From Gorsachius magnificus (Eukaryota > Chordata > Aves > Pelecaniformes > Ardeidae), in NCBI GenBank assembly GCA_034008185.1, contig CM067086.1:14861507-14925506 (forward strand): a stretch of 64,000 nt of DNA, in the 5' to 3' direction. The position numbers and the translations under genes are program-made. The notes under the pieces were generated by a model, which had not been told where the DNA came from, searched no databases, and saw only the letters and a list, made by a program, of their open reading frames with translations. Shown piece after piece: positions 10,860-23,588 of the stretch. Numbering within the stretch: the first letter of the stretch is position 1; every line of letters starts with the position of its first letter.

Positions 10860-13800
10860 AATGAAAAGGATTACCTTTGTAGCACATTTTATTTTCTCCT
10901 GGATTTCCCCCGATAGGACTTACAAACACAAGAGCATTTGATTCAACTCCTAAAATATACCTTGTTAATAGTGGGTTTCTAGTTCAACAATATAGTCCAG
11001 ATCCACTCCTGCTTTTGCAATTGTCAGTGCAATTGAGCTTATGATTTAATTTTAAATTGGAATTCTCATGGACTTATCAGGCAGTTTTATGGTCTGGATG
11101 CTCTTGGTATCTCAATTTTTGAACAGTCTCCTTGAGACTCTTGAATGATTTGGCTTCCAAAGTTATAAGTCAGGAATTTTCAGTCATAAAATTTTAACTG
11201 GAGTTTATCATTGATCTGGCAAATATTAACAGCCTTTTTTATGAAGAGGAAGAGTCTTGTCTACTCTTCTGTCAAAATTCTTAGAATAAAGGATTTTTTT
11301 TTTTAAGTGAAAGGAAGATGTGGTGATAAGAAATTAAAATAGAGAGCAGGTAGTTTATCACTGGAAACAATATCCTAAAGTGATGAGGTATAGCATTTTT
11401 TTTAAGTTGGGTAATATATGAACTAGACATTGGGAATGAATGAATTTCACCTCTTGCATTCAGCTCTATGAAGACACTGTCACAAGTCCATTGGAGTCCA
11501 TTGGTGGTTCTGTAATAAGCATGGGAAATTTTTGCAGGATGAAGTCTTTAAATGGCACTTTAAAAATTGGTACTGGCGGATACTTGCCTAGATGTGTTGC
11601 AGTAATCCGCCCTCAAAATTTTGCTCAGGGTACCACCTACTGCTTAATTTCCATTTTCTAAGAACTCTGATAAACCAGAAGTCAGTCTTTTTATCCCCTA
11701 CCACTACACTGGATTGGTCTGTTTTACTGATTGTAGGTTATGATGTGGAAAGTGCCTTGTTATCTAGTAGATGATCTCTGCTTTTGAAAAAGAAAGTACG
11801 TTCGTATGTATTGCTCTATGCTTCTTCATGCCATTTGATACTATTGATCACAGAAACTTCTCTCTTGCCTCTAGGAAGCTTGAGGGGTAAACAGAAACAC
11901 CCTTAAATGACTTACATCCTTCATCTCAAATTAAAACCAAAAGTTTGATTGGGGCAAATGGTTTTCCATGTCAGCAACCATCCCTTGAGAGCCTCTACAA
12001 GGGTTATTCCTCTTCTGCCCTTATAAAACATCTATGTGATTCTACTGAAAATCGGTATATATATCCTGATGATTTCCAAAGAAACCATTTATAAGCACCA
12101 ACTTTTTCTCACTGATACAGAATTTAAAATCCTGTCCTTTTGCTTGTTATCTGTTTCTTTGCTTAATGAGAAAATAAGTTTTCAATATCCATTCCTGCTG
12201 CCATTACATTGAAAAAATACTTCAGCCAGAATAGTCTTAAAGGCCCACCTCTGCAATCACCTCTCCTCCTCTGTTTTATTACTCCATTGAATCTCTTCCA
12301 TGCCACACCAAGTTCTTACCTTTTCTTATGATCTTTAGGCAGTCTGGCCTTTCCTTCTTGTCACACCTAATGTTGCTATTAATTTCACACCACCAAGTCC
12401 ATCCACCAGTGATCTGAGCTACGACATCCTGCTTGTCTCCCCTTCCCATGTCTGTGTCTTTGCTCTCATGCCATGAAATGCTGCTTCTGAACTGGTAAAT
12501 CGCAAGGCCACTACCCTTACTTTATATAAACTGCTTTTTTTTTTTACTTTTTTTTCTCCTTTTTTTTTTTTTCTGCAATGCCTACAGGAAATCTAATTAA
12601 AGACTGGATCTATCTTTAATAAAGCGAATGTTACCATCAACTTCAGTGCAGGTTGGACTGGACTGTAAACTTGCTTACTCATTTTGTGCATGAATTTCAA
12701 AAATATCTAATTGATTGAAAGTCAATGGGACTTGGTTTTCTAAGTCATCACAGGGTTTTTTAAGATCCCGCTCCATACCTTGTCAATGAAATCAGAAGTC
12801 AAATCTGTCTTCAAGAAGAAACCACTTTCTACTTCTCTCCTTCTTATGTCCTCCCTCAGAACTTATTGGCTTCCTATTGTGCCATGTCCTACATTAATTT
12901 CTAAAGTCTGTAGGACTGAAAAAAATACCATTTTTGTTAGGAATATTTTGGGGCAAATTTAAGCTAAAATAGTAGCAAATGTTTCTGTTGCAACAGGAGA
13001 GCCTTTTCTTTACATTTTCATGTTGAATATGGTATTATTGGCATATCTAATAATGTTGCCAGGTAATTATATTGCACTTGCCAAACCTTGTCCTGCTTTA
13101 TGTGTGCATGTGAAGCTAAGGCAGTACAACAAAAGGAGAGGTAGGACCTTTCAGGGCCATATCGTGACCTCAACTCCTGAACAAAATTCATATTGAGAGA
13201 TGCCAGCTTGCGAGGGGAGGATGTGATTGTATCAAGAAGTGTCTGTCTCCACCCCATACAGCCCCAAAAGGTGCAGTAGCAGTTGTCTGGGTCAAATTCC
13301 TAGAAAATACTGACTGGCTTTGGTACTGAAAAGCAATGTGTTTGCTAGTGTGGAAACTTTCAGAGATGTACAAATGCCACCAAGTCACAGGACAGTTTAA
13401 GTCCCTTAATCTAATCAGAGGAAATTATGTAGATATAGGTCTGGAAAAGGTAAAGGAAATTCTGAGAGGTGATCTGTGCAGAGATGCTTGAATCCATCAC
13501 CAGAATTGTGAAGGCACTGCCCCCCATGATGCCTTCACAAGAATAAAGTAGATTCACATCACTAGATCTTATGCTTCCTTTAAGGCTATTTGATTTCTGA
13601 TTTATTAAGTGCTCAGTGTATTTTATTTGATTAGGGTTGATACACTCTACATGTGAGACTTCATGAAAGTCAATATAATGATGTGGATAAGGAGTTTGAA
13701 AACCACTACTGTCATAGGCGCAGGACAATATTTGGAACCAATTGCAAGCAGATCATTATTAACTGTTCTGCTGGACAAATTTGCTTTAAATCAGGTAGAT

Positions 13801-14559
13801 AAGTCAGCCTAGCTACTTGGGAATGATAGTGCTTCCATGCTGGGACTGCCAAGAAATGTCATTCTGTTCTTTGTACGTGCAGTATAAAGTATGCTATGCA
13901 TGAAAATGCTGGCATAGAGATGAAAGGTCAGGTCTTGAGCACTGGAAATTGGCCTCCTAAATCCATATCTGAGAATAAAAAGTAATCTTGTGGCCAGAGG
14001 TGCTGAGCTCTGCAACTGCCAGTCCTCATGAAAGCTGGTCCTCTCCTTTGTCAGCAGTTAGTCCCCCGCTAATCACCTCTTCCATCAGGACAGCTCTGTA
14101 AAGCAGTGAGCATGAACCTGCCTCCCACATGCAGCAAAATTCATACCATCCTCTGTGAGAGAAAGGAGGCAGGCAGGACCCGGCACTGCTCTGTTCATTA
14201 TTAACAACAGCTTCCATGTCAACAGTGTGATGTCCCAGCACACGTTCACGAGGCCCCTGAGCCCACCACTGTGCTCTAACCTCTTGTGAGGAAATGGCAA
14301 ATCAGTCGCTGGTATATTTGGCAGAAGCATATATGGGTCTAGAAGTAATTGCTGCAATCTACCTAAAATCTCTGTTGGGTCTTTTGCTCCTCCTCATTGC
14401 CCACCCCAGGCAAGGGAACATGACAGCTGCCTCACAGTCCTGCAAATATTTTTTCCAGACCTTTTGCTTCTGTAGGGTAAAAACCAATCTTCTCCCCGTG
14501 CCCCTTGCAAACTGCTTGTTTGCAAGCATCAAGGTAAACATTTAAATGTCACTTAAACA
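10860..14559. other. Unannotated sequence with a T-rich tract
   Basis: No exon or RNA gene is evident. A broken poly-T tract lies at 12,535-12,572. At 11,488-11,507 there is a short GTCCATTGGA duplication. Around 12,715-12,745 the sequence AAAGTCAATGGGACTTGG resembles the ancient dispersed motif described at 15.6, 32.1 and 52.5 kb. Around 12,855-12,910 a frame reading YWLPI then LISKV is faintly L2-like but too short to call. Confidence 0.5.
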
Positions 14560-16560
14560 AAAAAAATAGGTAGGAGGCACGTTAAAAGGAACTTCATCTC
14601 CACTTCACCTCCACTTCACATCAACACCACTAAACGCATTGTTACAACAGTGACTAAAACTGTCTAATAATATCATCAGTGGCAACTGGTCAGTTAAAAT
14701 GTTTTTTAATTGTGACTTGAATGTGTTTATCAACCTCTTTTTGTGACATTAAAAAGACAGCAAGAGAAACACATGGAGACATTGTCCTCGAGGGAAAGGA
14801 TTAATCATCAGTGAGTGAGCAGGCCTAAGCAGATGGTCAGCTAAGCTTTCCTGAAGTCATTTCTTCTATCCACCATTCAGTGTCACTGCCAGAAACAAGA
14901 AGAAGTGTTATCTTGACATTGAACATCTTTATAATAAAATCACTAATTGGCGTCTAATACCAAAGGCTTTATAGCTGTAAAATTGTAACAGAGGTAGCTA
15001 AGTGGTTGACTGGGTTTCATTTTAATAAACGTTATTTTAAAAATCCTTCCTTAGCACAGTCAACATTGAGCTATCATTGTGAGACCCCGCTGCATATGAT
15101 GGTGCGTCTCCATTAGCTCAGTTCCAAACGGAACGATTGGGAGTGTTTTTAACAGCAAAGCAGATAAACGTGTCAGTGCCATTGTGCTGTTATTTTTCAT
15201 GTATATGTAATGCTAATATTTTACAGGAGATGTTCGTTAGGATTTAGTTCTCAGATTTTTCTTGGGTTTTGGCGACCAGCGAGAGTCTGTCATAATAAAT
15301 TATCATTTTGGGTCTTGGAAACATATTTTTTATGAAAGCTGAAAATGTGTCAGCATTGGACATCCATGAAATTTTCATGGTTTATTAAGGATTTCCTTTT
15401 CCTTTATCCTTCTCCCTTTAGCCAGCAGCATTTAGAGAAAATATTTCTTTCCCCATTAGCCATTCACTTTTTTAAAAAATGCAATCAAATCTGGGATGGA
15501 AAGAGTTACTAATTATAGCAGTTATGTGAATATATCCATTGTTTTTATTATTATTTGAACGTGTAGGTCCTGTTTCCATCACTCATCTAACTCATTTAGC
15601 AAATCTTTTTATAAAGTGAACAGTGAGAGCCAGATTCTGGCTTTACCACACTGAAGTCAGCCTGGAGTAATTCAGAGACTCTGGACCGTGGTTGGGGTGG
15701 CTGGGGCGGGGGCCAGGCTCAACAGTTCATCTCCCGAGAGCACCTTTAGTGGTGCTTGACCACGATGCAACCAGCACGACGCTGCTGCGCTGGTAGCTGG
15801 GCCTGATTTGAGGTTCATTTAAAGCAATAGAAAGAATCCTGTGGACAGTAAGAGCTTTCAAACAGGGCTTTTGATTCTTTTACAGGGAAATTTGAAATTT
15901 GCAGAGAGGGCAAATGCCTGGAAAATTATATAAATATGTTATGTCATAATATTATATGTCCCAAAATATTGGTAAAGGGTGTTTTTCCCAGAGATTAGAG
16001 CATTAGTGAAAAAATAATGATTAACCTTTAAAATCAGATTGGCATTTCTTTTTTCTCCAAATGTAGAATTAATACGCATTTTTTAATCATTAGTGTAATT
16101 TTCAGGATGATACTTTTGTTCTTTTGGCTGTTGAACTGTTACGGCTGCTAGTAACCCTTCAAATTGTTTGCTTCATTCAAGCATTCTTTTTTGAATAATT
16201 CATTAGGCATTATTATCCAAGCGTGGAACACCTCATTTAGCACTGGTGATCTTTTCCTTATGTGTAGCTGACAGGCAATCAAAGTTTTTATCAGTGCAGA
16301 AAATTTGCAATTCAGAAATGTAGTTGCAGCAATTAGTAGCTATCAGGTAGCATAGGAAGGACAGCTTCATAAAAAGAGAGAGTTGAATGAGCTCAACTGA
16401 TGTTAGCACAAAAGTAATGGATAAAACTAACCAGCTGTTTCTAAATTTACCAAATGGAACATTCCTTTTTCTCAGAGTAGAAGCTTTAATTAACTTTGTG
16501 TTATGTGTGGCTTCACAAAAGGAGAAGTGACTAGGTGACGGAACATCCCTCTTTCAGTGC
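14560..16560. other. AT-rich block resembling conserved non-coding DNA
   Basis: This is a stretch of about 2 kb without recognisable young transposons and with dense AT-rich homeodomain/POU-like words, for example ATGCTAAT at 15,210-15,217 and several TAAT-containing strings. It also has isolated retained CpGs (for example around 15,130). This texture is typical of conserved enhancers near developmental genes, but conservation cannot be measured from one sequence. It is long-frame poor on both strands, so coding is unlikely. Confidence 0.3.
15626..15682 (+). repeat. Ancient dispersed amniote-type repeat remnant
   Basis: The sequence AGAGCCAGATTCTGGCTTTA and the following ACTGAAGTCAGCCTGGAGTAA resemble, from memory, a very old interspersed motif common in turtle, crocodile and bird DNA (agatTCTGGCcc ... 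ACTGGAGTAA ... TTGAAGTCAATGG). Related words recur at about 12.7, 32.1, 33.5, 52.2 and 52.5 kb. The family name is not certain to me. Confidence 0.4.
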
Positions 16561-19500
16561 CCTTCACTTAATTTTGTAAGTGTATTAAGACACCCTGTCG
16601 ATATCCAGCTCGCTCTGCTGTCCCACTGCAGGACAAACTTGCCAGCTTTCTCTTTGCTCACCTTAGGCCCACAGGAGAGCAAGAAGTTTCTTAAAATGTA
16701 CAGCAAATTTGTTCTCTCTCCCTGATGCAGCACATGCAGTGACTCTCGGTCTGAGAATCAAGATACATATTTCTAGGAAACAAGGAGGAAGAAGAGGCTG
16801 TGGAAGCAGGAGGAAGGAGTCAACTTCTAATTTCATGTTTTAGCAATTATTCTAGCTCGTTTCTGTACTGCGGATCAGGTGATGCTTGTGATGGGTTTGA
16901 ACTTTCCACTTTCCAGAATGTGACTCGGATCTCATTGGGCCAAAGAGAAGAGGAAAGCTCAGTGTTTGTTGGAGTCCTGGAGGAGACCTGGGCTTTGGTC
17001 TTGCTCCTGGGATGATTTATCCACTTTGGGGTTGGTTTTTTCCCCAGGATTTAACTTCAAAGGCACAACTGTCCTTGGGGATCTGCAAAGGGGATCCAAG
17101 TCCCCACGTTCTGGTGAGTGCTCTAATTGGCTTGAGCCACTTACTGACGGAGTAAGTGTCACAGCTCCATCACCTCCTCGTACCATGTTTTAAAGTAAGA
17201 GTGCTCCCTGATCTCTTCATGGAAGAAAAAGAAAAGCCTGAAGTTCTTATCTGAGAGGAGATGTTTCATGGCACTGGATCCCAGAAAAGCATTGCCTGCC
17301 TGCTGCCCCAAACAGAGCAGCTGGCCGGTGAGAGGAGCAGGCAGGAGAGGACACCCCATTCCCCAGGCGCTATCTCCAAGCAACGACAGGCTGTGCAGCA
17401 CCCTGGCTGCAGGGCAGTGCAGGAGGCTGGGGGGCCAGGTCCCCTTCTGATCTCCCTCACTCTCACCAAGCACTGCGGACGGGGGCTACAGGCATGTGAG
17501 GGCATCTACCAGGGCAAGGTCTCCAGAAATCAGGCATGGCAAAGCTCATGGGCTCCAGGGCTTCTGTCCTGTCTTGTAGCCTTGTGAAGTTTCAACAAAG
17601 CTCTTCTGCCTTTTAATGCAAGCCTTTCAGTGTCCAACTGAAAGGAGACCACTCAAAGTGCAGAGCAGCCCAATTGCTTCAAGAACAAGAAGGTATGTGG
17701 AGCAAGGCACCACATCAGTTACTTATGTGTCATGGTGATGGAGACTGTGAAAATGGGGAGGAAATGCAGGGAATTTGTTGCAGTGCAATTTAGAAACACT
17801 TAAAAACTCCTCTCTGTGTGCTTATTGCTGGTCCGCTGTATTCAAACAATCCTTTTAAGCACCAGTATGGAGCTACGTATGGGAATTGCAAACATTATTT
17901 CATCCATTGTGTTATCTGCTTCCTTTTAGTGAGATGAAACGATGCCATGTTTCACATACTGTTCCTTCCCCTGACAGCAGCCACAGGGCTCAGGAAGCTG
18001 CTCGGAGAAGCGTGGGCCATCTCCAGCAAACACTCCCATCTGGGGAGGCACTTGGGAAGCTGCGGAGGAGGCAGGTGTGCAGCCGCCAACCCCCACTCCC
18101 CACAGAGAAAACTCTGCATTCCCAGCAAAAGGAGCCTCCTGGCGCATTCTCCTGTCCCAGGGGTCTGCCTGGCCTTTTCCTGACAGCGTAATTTCCTTAG
18201 GAGTCTCAGAGTCTGACATCTCTGTTCATGACCCTTTTTCCTAAGCAACATTAATATCTGCTGCAGGTCTGGCAGGTGCAACGTCCACTAATTGTGTCTG
18301 CATCGCCAGGCCTTATTCAAACACCCCTCTAACATCTGAATTTCTACATGGACAATGAAAGACCTCCTTTTCTCCTGAAAAGAGTGCACTGCTCACTCAT
18401 GAGCTCTTGGCCAACAATTCCCCGTCAAGAAGAAACATATAGTTAGGAAACATGCCTAAGCCATCATTGTGAAAACTGATCGTGCGCCTGATGGAACTGA
18501 ATAACTCTTGCCAGTCTGCATTATGGCTTGTGTCACAGGCACAACTGAAGCACCTTTATAAGATGAACAAGGATATCTCTACCTCAAAAAGCCAGAAACG
18601 GCTGATATCCACTTGACTGACGTGGCTGGCAGAAAGCAACACAGGGGGAATCCACAGTGACCAGACACTGAGCCAGGCAGAGGGTAAGTCTGGGCTGAGG
18701 AGCTGCTGTGTGGGTGAGCTTCCCATCCCTTGCGAGCCAGTGAAGCAAGACTAACCTGGCACTGGTTACCCAGTCCCATTCATTTTTCAGAAGTAAATAA
18801 GATTTTGAGAACATGCTGTCTTCATAATAGATACTCCCCCTGTGATCTCTACCACAACCAGCCACCTAATTAGGTAAACATTTGAAATATAAATGGTAAT
18901 TAAGATAACACTTGGTCAATAGTAGATTTGTGTCCCAACTGTTTCTTTCTACCAGCAAATGCTTAGAAGCTTCTGAAATCCCACGTTTTTCTTGATGTCA
19001 CAAATACAGGTGTATGGATTTTAACATTGAGAGAAGCTAGACAATCTTAGGGAAGGTAAACAGATAAAACTCAGACTTGACAATCCTGAGATATTTTTTT
19101 TCCCCAACACTTAAAATTCTCATCACTTCTATTTAAATGAGCCAGTATAGGTCATTCGGATTGTGAACTAACAAGTGCTTCTAAGACTGAAAGGAATCAA
19201 CCTTCTGCACACCCTGGCTTTGCTGGAGAGGGGAATTAGACAAAAAATATAGGTCCTAACTAATTTTTTGTGATTTTTGGGGGGGAGGGATTGTTTTTTA
19301 AATGGAACCAGTATGATGTTGTAGCAAAATTAAGGTTCAATAGTGAAACGTGAGAGTGAATGGGAACTTTTTTGTGTACAGCCACACCATACTGACTGGG
19401 TCTTTTTTTTCTAATCCTGTTTTGGTTGCTACACAAGTGCCCAGGTTAGACATAAATATTTTATGACATGTCAAAACTTGCCTTGACGCTTTTCAGAACT

Positions 19501-19794
19501 GTATAGAACTGGTTCCAGCTCTAAAATGTCTCCAGCTGAAAGCCTCTGAGATCACACTGGAGCTGGAAGAAATTACTTGTATTGCACCCTATCCTGGTCA
19601 CTGGATTCTCAGACCAAATGAAATGTAAAGCTGTGTCCTAGAAAAGCCAGGGTGTTTTAACTAGAGAGGAAGAAGAATCCTGGGACATAAACCAATGCAG
19701 TTTTGGTGATCAGCACCAACTGCCATCTCCCCTGCCATGCTGTACTGCCTAAATCAAACCATAAGCTTTTGACCTTGAAAGGCAGTGGGAAAAC
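16561..19794. other. Unannotated unique sequence
   Basis: No recognised gene or repeat. Open frames in the GC-richer 17.2-18.2 kb part reach about 109 codons on both strands simultaneously, as expected for chance frames. A small interval at 17,048-17,113 is bounded by exon-like splice consensus sequences and is discussed as a finding. Confidence 0.5.
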
Positions 19795-19832
19795 CTGCAG
19801 CAACAGGTGCCTTCTGCAGCAACAGGTGCCTT
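19795..19832. repeat. Perfect 19-bp tandem duplication
   Basis: The 19-base unit CTGCAGCAACAGGTGCCTT occurs twice back to back (19,795-19,813 and 19,814-19,832) with no mismatch, indicating a recent local duplication. Confidence 0.95.
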
Positions 19833-21076
19833 TTTGAGATTTCTAGTAGCCTTGGACATTTATCGGAAATATTTTTAGGAGGAAAACTTTTCAAGCTAAT
19901 AAAGTTAGAACTTCTCTGAAATGTCAGTCTTATTTCAGGTTCACACAATATTTTGAGTCAAGTAATTCCTTGTTTAAGCTCAGGTCCTTATACAGCTTTT
20001 TGGAGAGTGAGAGTTGCACAGCCTCACAGTCTCACACGCTTATTAGTGCTGTCCCAAATCCTATGGAAAAGGACAAAAGTACTTTGAGGTTTGTCACAAG
20101 GTAAATAGTCCTAAATCTGTACCACTGAAGTACGAAGCCCCTGCTGCCAGGTGGCAGTAGTAAGTGCTAAGAGACGACATTGCGTTGTTTTTGTTTTCTG
20201 AAACTCTCCTCTTTGTTTCCTTCTTCATTAGTGGAGGAAGTGGCTGAGCACAAGTATTAGTCAACACATCTCTCTTTATTATTGTTATTATTTTGGCAGA
20301 GGTTGGTCTGTGTTCACTCCCACCTGGGTGTGGAGATGCCAGCCTGATGATCTGCCCTCTGAAACTAAACCCAACACCCTGATAAATACTAAAGTTATGG
20401 GGAAGGATTTCCCTGGCTGGTCAAAAGTTTTGGAGAAGCTTAACTCAGATTAATTTATTGGCCAAGAAGAGCAAAGGTCCCTAATTAATTTCTCTCTTAA
20501 ATTTTTCTGATAATTAAGAAGAGACACTGGTCACTGAGGTCATCATTGAGCAAGCAGAGGAGGAGAGCAAAATCACCAAATGATTGTTTCCCCAAAACTA
20601 CCGCATAGCCATTCCCACGCCCAAGACATACCTTTCCATCTGGTCTCACAATTTTTTCTAAGGGCGGTTTCTTTCTTCTCTAATTATTTTTTCACAAATC
20701 AAATGAAGTCATTACACAGTCAGAGAGCATTAATCACCTTATGTAACTTCACTGTAGTGAAAAGTAAAGGCAACACACAAAAATACAATAAGTAATAAGA
20801 AAATCAGGGGTGATGATGTGTATGTGGAAAGAACTGCAAGGCAGAGGAATTGCTCTGGATGTGTCACCACTTTCTCAGGTGTATCACAGAAGTATAAGGG
20901 AAGTCATCTCACCTCAATGTTGTCTGAAGCACCTGAGGTGTAATCTGTCTAAAATTCAGCAGAATAACCATTTATGTAACACTAGGAATTAATTACCTTG
21001 TAGGTAAAGATTTGAGAGGTCACTGAAGACTAGAAAATATCAAAAAAATAGATGGACAGCTAAGCACATTCTTCAT

Positions 21077-21109
21077 GCCAACATGAAGCCAACATGAAGC
21101 CAACATGGC
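21077..21109. repeat. Three-unit 11-bp tandem repeat
   Basis: GCCAACATGAA is repeated three times in tandem; the last copy ends GC instead of AA. Confidence 0.9.
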
Positions 21110-23565
21110 TTTCCTGCCAACAGGACTTTTACTGTGACTTCACTGGAACATACGAATAACCATAAGGGCTCAGAGGAAGACATAACTCAGCATCCTGTCT
21201 CCAGCAGTGGCCACAGCAAGTGCCTAGGGTAGAGTAAGAACAAGGCACGCATCTACGCTATTTCCCTATGATATTACTCTCCTAGTCTCAGACTGGTTTT
21301 GATTCAAGAGTTTGCTCAAGTCTAATGCAATTTGTCTGTTTAAGTGCCCTCAGTAGATCTTTTTCAAGTGCTTGTCCAGTCTCCCCTTTCCAAATCCCCA
21401 TCATCTGCTGGCAAGGAGATCTGTAGGCTGAGGAGCAGATTGCAAGATTCTGCCTCTTGCTTCCTTTTGGAAAATAAAATAAGAACACTTCTGGAGACCC
21501 ACTGTGGACAGCTGCCTGGAGACTTTCTTTGATAATTTCTGAATGAAGAACTCTTGTGAACAGTTTTGATAAAATGCCTGACTCTTAATTCATGGGCAAT
21601 ATTGCAAAAATCGCACGGGTTTCTATTCCTCACTTCATTTCAGCATTGACATATCACCAAATATGCATCTGTAGGTTTCACCTTTGTCTTGGATGACAAA
21701 TGTCAGTGGATTTCAGGTGTGTTAGTAGCTCACTAAATATTAGTAGCATTATTGTAAAACACTCAGATTAACAGCTGGTCTAGAGTTATGCATTTTAAAT
21801 TACATCCATCCCTTTTGGAATTGCCTGTCATTTGAATACACAGAGACCACATTTTTGCACGTATAGAAAAAAAGAAAGCATTGTTTGACTTTTATAATCT
21901 GAACTCCTTTTTTTCCCCCCAGTGTAGCATAATAGTGTATGTGTTGTCTCTGTAGTGAGGGACCCATCCCAAAGTTCAGATTTGCAGCTGAGCCTCAACC
22001 AGCTCAACGTGTTGTGGTCCATGGTTTTTGTACAGGTCCTTCCCCAAAGATAGATAGGATTTCAACAGGCCATGCTTAACATTGTTAAGGATGCATAACT
22101 CAATAACCCCATGACTCCCAAGCACTTTAGACCAATGAACCACTGTCAGCTGCTGATATGTCTTGCAAACTCCCCATCCTCGTATAGAGCCTGGGACATG
22201 AGGTGATATAAGGGGTTTCAGTCAAGGTCCCTGTCATACAAAACTGCCAGGTTCATGTATGTTGCTGTTTTGTATTTTCCTAGAGCATGTGAGGACTATT
22301 TGTTAAGGACCTCAACGATGACAAGGGATGAGTCAACAGCAGTTTGGAAACTACAGCAATGTAAAAAAAAATCCAGAGACCTGCTGTTAGGAATCGGCTT
22401 CACTGCTTGCCAGCACCAGCAAGCATCTGGTCAGGCCTTCAGCAGGCAATATACAGGCTGTAGCTCTTCAGCAAGTGTGATGAAGTTAGTTTTGTTCAAC
22501 CAGAGACAGGAGCATGTGGGTCCTGAAACCAAATTATCTGAAAATATGCTTTGCGCATTGCTAGTAAGAGAGGGAAATAGTGCCGCTAGGCATTGCCTTC
22601 AGCTCCCCAGCCAAGAGTCTGTTAGGAGGTGCAGACAAACGTGTTGGTGCCTCACACTGATGATGGGTAATAAGATTGTCGAGTTGGTGATCTGTGAAAA
22701 AGGAATAAAGTTCAATTTGGTCCAGAAGCTAGAAAAATACGCATATAAAATATTTTAGGTTCTGCTACAAAATATATCTAGCTCTGTATTTATTTTTATA
22801 TACATGAAATGAACTGTAGACTTTTCTTATGTGTTTATGCTTACTTGTCTTGCTTCCTACTCAAGCAGCGTTGTGCAATGATTAAGGAATATGACCATGA
22901 CTCTTATTGAGACAAGAGTAAGCGTCTTGTCAATTAGTAACCTAATTATTGACTTGAGATTGTATCAGAAAATTCCCACATATTCAAATTAATACTGGAT
23001 TAGAAAACTTTCTGCCCTAGCTTTGTATTTATGACATTTGCCTCTCAAGTGCTATCGATAGCTCTTCCCTTGCTCTGTTAATCGGTGCCTTGATTAGAGC
23101 AGGACAAATGCTCCGGCGAGTGCCAAGCTTTACCGTTTTTCTGCCCCTTTTGGAGTTACTGTGAAATAGTTCCTAATGCTAAAGAGAAACTATACCACGC
23201 TAAACCACAGGCACGTAGGAACAGGATGAGGTGCTGTCAGCTATGGGAAAGACACAAAACCTATTTTCAAAACCTTGTGAATGCGTTAATGCTGTTGGCT
23301 AGGAAAAGATTTGCCCTTCTACAGATCTGAAGGGGGGTAACGTTGACAGTAAGGAGTAGGGGCCTAGCAAGATTTTAAGTTTCTGTGTGACTTTTATTTC
23401 AGAGAAAGAAAGGGCATTGACAACAACAGCTGCCCGTAGCACAGCTTCCCCTCCTGTTTTTTTTTTACACTTGACTTCTAATATGGATTCCAGGCATGAT
23501 TCAGCAAACAGAGGGAAGAATATTTTTACAGACACAGACTGGCACAGCATTAGAAAAAAATTATG
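21110..23565. other. Unannotated unique sequence
   Basis: The only notable open frame is a 167-codon plus-strand frame at 22,255-22,758. It has no motif I recognise, no signal peptide or membrane segment, and no bounding exon structure, and I do not call it a gene. Confidence 0.5.
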
Positions 23566-23588
23566 AAAAAAACAAAACAAAACAAAAC
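23566..23588. repeat. (AAAAC)n microsatellite
   Basis: About 23 bases of AAAAC-type pentamer repeat, beginning with an A run. Confidence 0.9.

Noticed and set aside
12230..12700. Possible L2 3' end with GGACTGTAAAC tail-like word
   Set aside because: Similarity is limited to short words and conflicts in order with the weak RT-like frame downstream.
12780..12962. L2-like frame with YWLPI and LISKV
   Set aside because: Only about 15 residues fit the SLHWLPI...FK block; neighbouring blocks expected in L2 were not found in order.
22255..22758. 167-codon plus-strand open frame
   Set aside because: No motif or exon boundaries; isolated in unique sequence.
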